DNA of 64,000 nt from Luidia sarsii (lineage: Eukaryota > Echinodermata > Asteroidea > Paxillosida > Luidiidae). The position numbers were made by a program, and so were the translations under genes. This document shows, in pieces, positions 56,277 through 64,000 of the stretch. A model generated the notes under the pieces. The model ran no database searches and was not told where the DNA came from. It saw nothing but the letters and a program-made list of their open reading frames with translations. Every line of letters starts with the position of its first letter. Position 1 is the first letter of the stretch. The stretch covers positions 8,881,556 to 8,945,555 of the forward strand of contig OX465110.1 in NCBI GenBank assembly GCA_949987565.1, given 5' to 3'.

Positions 56277-59200
56277 AAAGGCAGACGTTGGTAGTACCTG
56301 ACCGGTCTCTTTTTGTTGGTGCGGCGGGGTTTAGGGCGGGAACTTCGACGGGCCCGGGGGGGGGGCATTGTCTCCCCGAATCACAGCACGGGAATCCAGA
56401 CAGCACGCTGTGTTCGACCATGTGTGCAATGATGGCCGATATTTGGGGGAAGGGGAGGGAGAGAGGGGGAGCACAATGAGTATTTGCTTGCACAATTTTC
56501 TCACCCAACCACAGTGCGTGACACAGACAGGTATCAGACAAAGTGAAGTAGCAAATAAAACCGAAATGACGGGGCAATATCAGTCTGATTGTTGCTTGAT
56601 TCACAGGCTCTATGCTTGAGTTAAGACGCAAGTAGAAAGCCATACTTGCCCTTTTATTTCGATGTGGGTCCCGAGAAAGTATTCGTGTCGTCAGTCAACA
56701 CGCTCAAGGAGCGTCACACGTTTTCACAATCCGAATGAAAAAGCACCGGCCCCAAATAATGAGAAGCTATTAGGATTCGTTCCACATTTTGGGAGGGAGT
56801 TCCAAAACCGACCGCTTGTCCGCCTCTCTTAAGAATATTGTTTGCTGTGCATTCCGGGCATATGTCTTCCCGAATGCTGCTCGAATACTATTGGGACACG
56901 GTAGAGGGAAATTTAGATTACCGCCACAGTGCATGTTACAGCACACCTCAAAATGCCGTGTGACAATGCCCCACTTATGCACCTCTCAAATTATGTACCT
57001 CTGAAAGTGTTTGGGCTTGGGCAAAACATTCGAGCCGGCCGGCCACAGGAATGGGCCCGAATATTTGGAACGCAATCAATGCTGTCAAAAATGTTCATAA
57101 TGCCATATGCCAGGAATATAATGTAGCACTACAACGAATTTTCATTCAGACGCCATTATGGCGTACGGTACTCCGCCCGCACGGTGCGGTAAAAGAATTT
57201 TATGCTAACAAATTGGGGGTCGCATTTTAACGAATCGGAGACGCGGGTTTCGACAGAAAGTGCCTTCACTGACCCCGTGGTTCAGAAGTACCCGGCTGAT
57301 GAAGGAGGACTGTTGTTATACGGACATTGCACTTCAGAGATGGCCGGCGAAATGTCAGCCCCTCCCCCCCCCTCCCCACACTGATCCCCCCGTCCTCCAC
57401 ATCCAGCCCGTTGGTACAACATGAGGGCGCTGTCGATCAAGCGGACAGACTGAGACAGAGTCAACAGTGGCGGCAGCGCTATGTCAAAGCATTCGGTTTC
57501 AGCGCCCAGCGCGTCTCAATGCGAACCATCTCCCCTCCGTATATAAGATGCATGTCTGGTACAACGACCCCCTCCCCGATACGAACATGAGTCCGACTCC
57601 AGTTCCACGACTCGGACTCGGGGCTGGACAAGGTTGTTACTCTTGGACCTGAACTCGCGAATATTATGAGTCCAGCACAGTCGAAGGTGTGCCGACTGCC
57701 CGTCTGATTTCACCGTGCGTATTAATTTGCCGTGTCTCGCACCGTTCCGGAACCACTCATATCGTTAAAACAAATTTCTCTTCTCTTTCTCTCTCGCAAA
57801 GGCCTATGCAAACACTCGTAATACAAAAATAGAGAAACCCTTTCATTAGTGTTCAGTGTTCACTGTCCCCTCCCCTCCTGCACACCGGTCTCGCAGCAGT
57901 TTTTTAAATCAAATAAAAACACAGCACATTTCCTTCCCCAAACCGAGGAACAAAAAAATCCTAATGCCCAGTCCATTCAGCCCGGAGTCTCGGGAGGAAA
58001 TTAGTGGAGTGGCACTGTGTCCCCCATCCCTCCCTCTGATCCCAGTCCCGGTGCGTCCCAAGTCGCACCGTACCGGTCGTGGTGCCCCTCTTCGCCCAAG
58101 CAACCCCCCCCCCCCAGAAAACCTCCCAGAATCCATAAGCGATGCGCCCTCCCCCGTTAGGGACTCTGTAATATTGCTCCCCCTGCCGTTATCCCACCCA
58201 CGTCTCACCAGAGAGTCAACTCGGACATTCGCCCTGCGTCACCCAAAGGGGGAAACAAGAAAAGGAAAAAAAAAAAAACAAGGAAAAAAAAACCGAGGTA
58301 CAGAAAAACCCAGCCTCTTCCGCCTTCAATCAAAGGAACGGCCATCACAATAACACCAATTTTCATATCCCAATTTGCACAATACAATCGACCCGCCTTC
58401 CTCCCTAATCAGCTATATAAATGTAGATTAGCCCCGCCCACTTAATGTCCTTCAACACACCCCTAAATTTTCTCCTGAGTATTCGAAGGGAATATATTAC
58501 ATTTGGTGCAGAGCCGAAGTATGGCTGCAAGGTATATGCTTCGTCTGTTCCGCAGTGCGTGCGATAAAAACTCACCGATGTCCACCAAGTTTACAGACTA
58601 AACAAAAACCACAGACAATCAGATTTTTTTTTAAAGAATGTTGACTTATCAGTGCTCGTTAGATTTCACGATTTGCAGCAGTAAAAGCTGTGTGCTTTAT
58701 CGATTGCCAGTGAGAAAACCATAGTTTGCTCGAGATATTCCCAACTGCCCATTCTTTCAACGCGTGTTGTTTTTGCACCACCGTGCGATATACACGCTGA
58801 TTATACCGTCCGAATAATCTCATCTTCATCCTCCTGTTTATCACTATTTTATATCCATTGTGATATGGAAGAGACTGCTTGGAAGAGACTGATCAATAAC
58901 GTTTTAAAAAGATTTTAGACTTCATATATCAAGAACAAATCACATAGTCGTAACGCTCACTGACAGGCAAAGAGGTGGAAAAATTCATTCCAACTTCTTG
59001 ACTAACAGTGTATTACATACTACAGAATAGTAGAGTAGAATAATTATTGTAGAATAGTAAAGTAAGTAAGTACGTACATGTACATCCAATGGACATCCAA
59101 TATGGACATCCATATGGACATCCAATTAAGCCTACTACATGGAAATCACAGTGCGGTGTCCGAAAAGAGAAGAAAGATAAGGAAAAACGAATCCTCGTGA

Positions 59201-59682
59201 CGTGTGCACCGTATGGAATCTGCATGACATTGAGACACTTACGAACTCAGTCAAAGGAACTCTCCAAAAAGAAAAAAAACACCCTTTAAATTCCACTCAC
59301 ACTCTTGTCGACTGGTTGGTGTCATTGTCAAACTGCGTGCGATATTCGATTGGGGAGTGCTTTGAGTATCAGTGCAAGTTTATGAAAAAAGGAAGTAAGA
59401 ACGAAACTGGACCTGTCACTGGACTCAAGTGCACGGGCGCAGTATTCCCTGCCCGATGGGCCCCTATCTCCCGCCCCTCGAATAGTTCCCTCTGTGTTGG
59501 CCTATGCCCCTTCCGCTTTCTTTTAATTTTGATATTTATATTTATTTTTAACGCTTTGTAGTAGTCCGAAGATAACAATTGGTAGAGGGCAGCAAGGCGT
59601 CCGGTCCCAAAGCGAGAACAAAGGGCCGGTGGTGTTGGTAGTACTGGTATTGTGCTGGTAGTGCTAATATAGTGCTGGTACA
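56277..59682. other. Stretch without a recognisable gene
   Basis: Mixed DNA with a G run (56356-56365), a C run (58104-58115), A runs near 58266-58290 and four copies of acatccaatatgg-like sequence at 59082-59126. Frames at 57327-58353 and 59089-59561 show no motif. Confidence 0.5.
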
Positions 59683-59876
59683 GTGGTGCTGGTGGTGGTG
59701 GTGGTGGTGGTGGTGGTGGTGGTGGTGGTGGTGGTGGTGGTGGTAGTGGTGGTGGTGGTGGCGGTAGTGGTGGTGGTGGTGGTGGTGGCGGTGGTGGCGG
59801 TGGTGGTGGTGGTGATGGTGGTGGTGGTGGTGGTGGCGGTGGTGGTGGTGGCAGTGCTGGTGGTGCTGTTGGTGGT
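59683..59876. repeat. GGT trinucleotide array
   Basis: About 60 GGT triplets with GGC, AGT and GAT variants. A looser GGTAGT/GGTATT lead-in starts near 59628. Frames read poly-Val on one strand and poly-Pro, poly-His or Thr-rich on the other, depending on phase. Confidence 0.95.
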
Positions 59877-62319
59877 ACGCTAAAGCGTGTAGGGGCCGGT
59901 GTGTGGCCGGCACAAGCACCCGGTCGCAGCCCGACCAAGCCTAGCTCCATCCCCGCTGCCAACATACAGCGCCAGCCCCGTTCCACCAGCGTTATTAAAA
60001 AAAAAAATGAAAAGAAAACTCCATCCTTCCCACTCACCCCCCATTCCCACTCATTCTATCCCACCGCCGTTCCTTTCCCCGAGCAAAATGCACTTTTCTT
60101 TTCTTTTATTTTACGGGACAACCTTCCCGCAGACATGCTTTGTGGCAGTCCCTTTAATGACTTTCCCCGTGTCGGTCTTTAATCCTCGTGATCCAGAAAT
60201 TAATGAGAGAAAATAAGTCTCGGCGACGTCATTGTGGTCAGTGGCTTTTGTTGTGCGGGGATTGGGGGGTGCTGTCCAAAAAATGACCCCCTGTTCAAAG
60301 CTGTAGAGGCTGTCCCGAAGGCAATGACCCTGCCTGCGCGTTGTTGGTACTTTTTTTTTTATCAAAGTAAATGTAAGTCGGGACTACTTCCGGACGCATA
60401 CCCCACGGTATTGTGTCGATAATCTGACAGGCTGGTTTTTTTTTGTGTTGTGTGGATAAACCACCGTTTTCATGACGCCAACTTCATTCTGACAGCCTGT
60501 CGGTCTTTTTAACAGCTCCTCGAATTGACTTGGAGCTGACATTTTGATTGACTTCCCAAAATACGGAGGTCTTCCAGTGTGACCAAATTTGATAAATATC
60601 GGCAAAACTGGCAATATAGCTTTGACTCCATTCAGTACCGTAATCACCCCACTGATATACTTAGCGGTTATCCTTTCTCATTGATCAACCAAACGGATAG
60701 GATCTGATTTCGTAAAATCATCAACCAAGAAGACACAGAAACTGTTATGGTGAAAAGATTTAGTTGACTACGGTGTATGTACAGTCGGGAGAATTTTTTT
60801 TTTTTTTTTACAGAATTCCCAGCAAGGTCGTTCATGATGCTTCCAAGTGAAATCAGCGTGCGCTCGGCGGGCACCAGTGGCCCGCCGCTGGTCACCGAAT
60901 TCGCTCACCGTTTGTTGAGAATCCGTCACAGGTGTGACTGACCATAATTACTGTGACCCTCTACTGGCTGGGTTATCTGCGATGGCGTATATAGCCGCCG
61001 CATGCTTACTACCTTCCCCATGCTTCCACCAACTCTCAGATCTCCCAGAAGAGAAAGAAACAGGAAAGATCGCACCAGTTCTTTTTTTCGGGACCATCAC
61101 TGAGTTAGAACACTCTTGTTTTTGCCGAATAACGTATCTAGTCAGACGGAACTCCCGGTTAAAATTCAAAATACTTATCAGTGTAGCCACTCAATCCCGT
61201 GGCCCGTGTAGAAACCGCATGGAAGTTTTAATTTGTGGGGACATCCTCTCTTCCGTGTCTACCTCTCCTCGTTTATTGCTCGCCGGGGGGAGTGGGGGTG
61301 GGGGTATACCGTCCCTCCGGCCTTAATCAGAGGGGCGAGCGGTAGGGCCGAGGCGGTAAAAACAAAAGGGACTCGCCCGGGTAATTAGAGCGCGTTTAAC
61401 AGACAATTAACTGTGGGGAGGCTCCACCGCTCGTGCGAGTTCATCGGAGCGCAATGCGGCGGCCGATGTACGCGATGTGACGGGGGAGAGGGGAGGGGGC
61501 GAGCCGGGGGGATATGTTGGGGTTTTGGAGGCCGTCAGACAGGCTTGAACTCCTCCACGAGAGCCCGGGGGAGCTTTGTGACTCGGAGCGGGCGCGGAGC
61601 CGGCTGAGCCGTCCGTCATGTGGGGCCTTCTCTCCCCGCAGATCCCCCTCCTCCAGTCCCGCTGTGATCGGTACCGCCGTCTCAACGGATCGGCGCTCTT
61701 TCCCTCTCCATAGTCTGTATTTTTGCTATTTCCCCCATCTCGCTGTAACACAAGGGCCATGCAGGGAATGAGTGTGTGTGTGTGTGGGGGGGGGGGGAGG
61801 GGGTATCCAATAAGTTCGTGAATCTTGAAATAGAATGGTGAAATTTCATATCAGTTCGATGGACGTTACAAAATCGTGTGGGGAATTTCCCGTGTAGGGA
61901 ATTTCTCTGTTCGAGAATCCACTATGTCTGTAGTATATTATTGAATATAGGTATGCTGCTTGGAACGCATGTAGTTTCATTGATGGGACTGGGCGAGAGG
62001 CCCGCCATAGAGTACAACATGCTTTGAGTGTCGTTGCAAGTTATAACCGATACAAACTGCTAATGTCAATTGTCATCGTCGGATTGTCCCGTCGTGGTCC
62101 GCTGTGAAGGCAGTCACGGTCCTCGTCCAGTGTCGTCCATGCACGGGGGGTGTTTGGCAAGCGGCATTGTGTCGCTACTGGTGTGCCTTTTATCGCCATG
62201 AGCGAAGGACAATCGTGGAGACGAGACACGGTATCGGACCGTGCCAGATCTATCTGGGGCATAATAGGTTGCCGCTGATATCAACCGGGGAAGGGAGTCA
62301 AACCGTTTCATGTTTGTAT
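59877..62319. other. Stretch without a recognisable gene
   Basis: It includes A or T runs at 59998-60007, 60351-60360 and 60797-60809, and (GT)n with a 12-base G run at 61772-61797. The 61300-61700 part is GC-rich with overlapping frames on both strands. None could be assigned. Confidence 0.5.
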
Positions 62320-62559
62320 TTCTTTGCTCTCTCTTACTTTCCCTTTCTCTCTATCTCTCTCTGTCTCTCCCCGGCCCGATATCTCTCTTCATCCCTCTCC
62401 GACCCTGTATCTCTCTTCCTTTCACTTTCTTTTATTCCTTTTTTCCTCTCTCTCTACTCTCTGTCTCTTTTTTTTGGCAGTCTACGTCTCTCTTTCTGTC
62501 TGTCTCTCCACCTCTCTCTGTATCTCTCTCTCCCTCTCCATCCCTCTCTCTCTCCCCAT

Positions 62560-62599
<40 letters not shown>

Positions 62600-62835
62600 C
62601 TCTCTCCACTTCTCTCTCTCCCCTCTATCCACCCGCCCGTCTCTTCCCTGTCTCTCCTCCCTCTCCCTCTCCCTCTCCATCTCTCTCACTCTCTCTCTGT
62701 CTCTCTCCCCTTCTCTCTCTCTCTCTCTCTCACTCTCTCTCTCTGCCTCTTTCCCTGCCTCTCTCTCTCTCTCACACACACTCTCTCTCTCTCACTCTCT
62801 CACTCTCTTTCTCTGTCTCTCTCATTTTCTAACCC
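62320..62835. repeat. Long CT tract
   Basis: Polypyrimidine with pure (CT)n at about 62563-62597 and 62713-62745, and short CACACA interruptions near 62773. Ser/Leu-rich frames are artefacts. Confidence 0.92.
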
Positions 62836-64000
62836 ATAACCCGAAGCCGATATTGGAAATATCAGCTGGGCCGAGTCTGTTTGTCCAACCGTGCAAATGT
62901 GCTCAATTTGGGCCCCAGAACCCTTCCGCGTTGCCTGCCTTTTCTTTCAAGTCGTCCTAACTCAATTTCGTCCCAGCCGGCCCCCCTCTTTTTCCCCTAC
63001 CTTTTGAGATTTCTGTACAGCGATCCACCGTAATTATATTGCCATAGACATTACCGCGGCTCCCTAATTTAATCAGTAGCCACATTTTGCTTTTGCAAGC
63101 GGGCCTTGTATCAAACAAGTGGTAAGGCTTGCTGTATGCCGTATACTGCGTGTGGGTGCGCGGGTAAAATGGGTGCAAAGGGGGTTGGCTCTCAGTACCG
63201 TTTTATTTATGAGGTTTTTTTTCTTTCTGGCGCGAGCACAGAACTTGAGGGAGCCCAGTCTGCCGATATGTCTCCTATTTTGGGGGAGCAGCGTGCCGTC
63301 TCGACCGCGCAATCCGAACGAAAACAGTTTTCACCTGGCGCTCGAGTGACTTTTAATAGGGCCGTGAATCTGGCGTGCACGGGTGAGGGCGCTTCGTGGA
63401 CGCCATCTTGGCAAGAGACTGAGTCCACGGCGTGTATACACAGCATACCGTCTCGCATTTTCTGCCCAACTGAAACGAGCTCCGTTGGACTAAGTCGAGT
63501 ACATTGAATTTTAGACAGGCGATGCCCCTTAATCATGGCACACTACCACTTACTGGTTAATGAGTGGTACGTTCCACGGGTGTCGTCTTCAAATCGAATT
63601 CAGCATTGAGGTACAAATAAGAAATTTAACAGTGAAAATAAGCAATTAGACAATTGTTCGTCCGCCGTATATACATGTATTTTTTTTCGGCAGGGTCGGC
63701 TGGGTCGATAGATGCTGATTTCAATTGCGTAGGTCATGCAATCTGAGAGAGTGCTTTGAAGTACGTGCAAGGGATGCGATGGTAGCACATACATACATGG
63801 AAGTACATTACATTCAAACCAGGTCGGAGGACAAGCTACCACGTTGGGAACTGGGGCTTCGAGAAACAAACAAATCAGGGGGAAAAGGGGAAAGCATTGT
63901 ATGAATGACGTGTCCCGACATCACGTGTAGGGAACGGGAAGTGAGTTATTCATATTGTGCATATTTTCAGCCATAAATCGTTACAATGATGATATAATAA
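62836..64000. other. Stretch without a recognisable gene
   Basis: Mixed DNA. The frame at 63106-63507 (133 codons) overlaps others on the opposite strand and shows no motif. The end is AT-richer. Confidence 0.5.

Noticed and set aside
57290..57345. Second hammerhead starting at CTGATGA near 57296
   Set aside because: No GAAAC block follows a pairing helix within the required distance. CTGATGA at about 16714 fails for the same reason.
59369..60037. Pro-rich and His-rich open frames across the GGT array
   Set aside because: Triplet repeat translation. Two minus phases are open simultaneously and no flanking domain is recognisable.

Overview
This is non-coding, repeat-dense DNA from an animal nuclear genome. 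Nothing prokaryotic is visible: there are no dense same-strand genes, no ribosome binding sites and no operons. The mix of very frequent GA/CT tracts, poly-G runs of 10 to 15 bases, short palindromes of the TAGGCCTA and GTATACATGTATAC type, TTAA-flanked miniature transposons, Penelope-like hammerhead motifs and an L1/Tx1-like reverse transcriptase remnant suggests a marine invertebrate. An echinoderm or another non-vertebrate deuterostome is my best guess. That guess is inference and was not tested against any database.

I found no protein-coding exon of a host gene that I can defend. Almost every long open frame lies inside a low-complexity tract (Ser/Leu-, Arg/Glu-, Trp-Leu- or Pro-rich translations) and is an artefact of composition. 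The only recognisable protein sequence is a decayed LINE reverse transcriptase at about 30410-30742. No rRNA or intact tRNA gene was seen. A 200-base run of N (16301-16500) is an assembly gap, and its right edge is a GA tract.

Layout. 1-28 kb: GC-balanced unique DNA broken by roughly a dozen polypurine/polypyrimidine tracts, a 9-unit 51-bp minisatellite (10221-10666), a GGA/GAT-rich minisatellite (22168-23040), two decayed hammerhead-like repeats (1041 and 25279) and a tRNA-derived SINE-like head (about 26.5 kb). 28-34 kb: an AT-richer transposon graveyard with an inverted pair of hammerhead-like repeats, a foldback element, the LINE remnant, an unclassified interspersed repeat ending in a hairpin, and a MITE carrying a nested Penelope-like insertion. 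34-43 kb: GA tracts and a 607-bp MITE with TTAA duplications and CCCTCAA termini (piggyBac type). 43-49.7 kb: a hexanucleotide GGCTCW array, a 1.35-kb GGCT array with a 740-bp higher-order duplication, and second copies of both the hairpin-ended repeat and the 33-kb MITE. 50-64 kb: long GA/CT tracts, a pair of CRE palindromes one helical turn apart (56257-56274), a GGT triplet array (59.7 kb) and otherwise unremarkable sequence.

The elements do not form a pathway. They record repeated transposition and microsatellite expansion. The most informative items are the nested insertion at 33.2-33.75 kb, the recurring hammerhead-like family, the short dispersed element with a GAGCCT core that seems to have seeded the 43.9-kb array, and the TTAA-flanked MITE at 40.9 kb.
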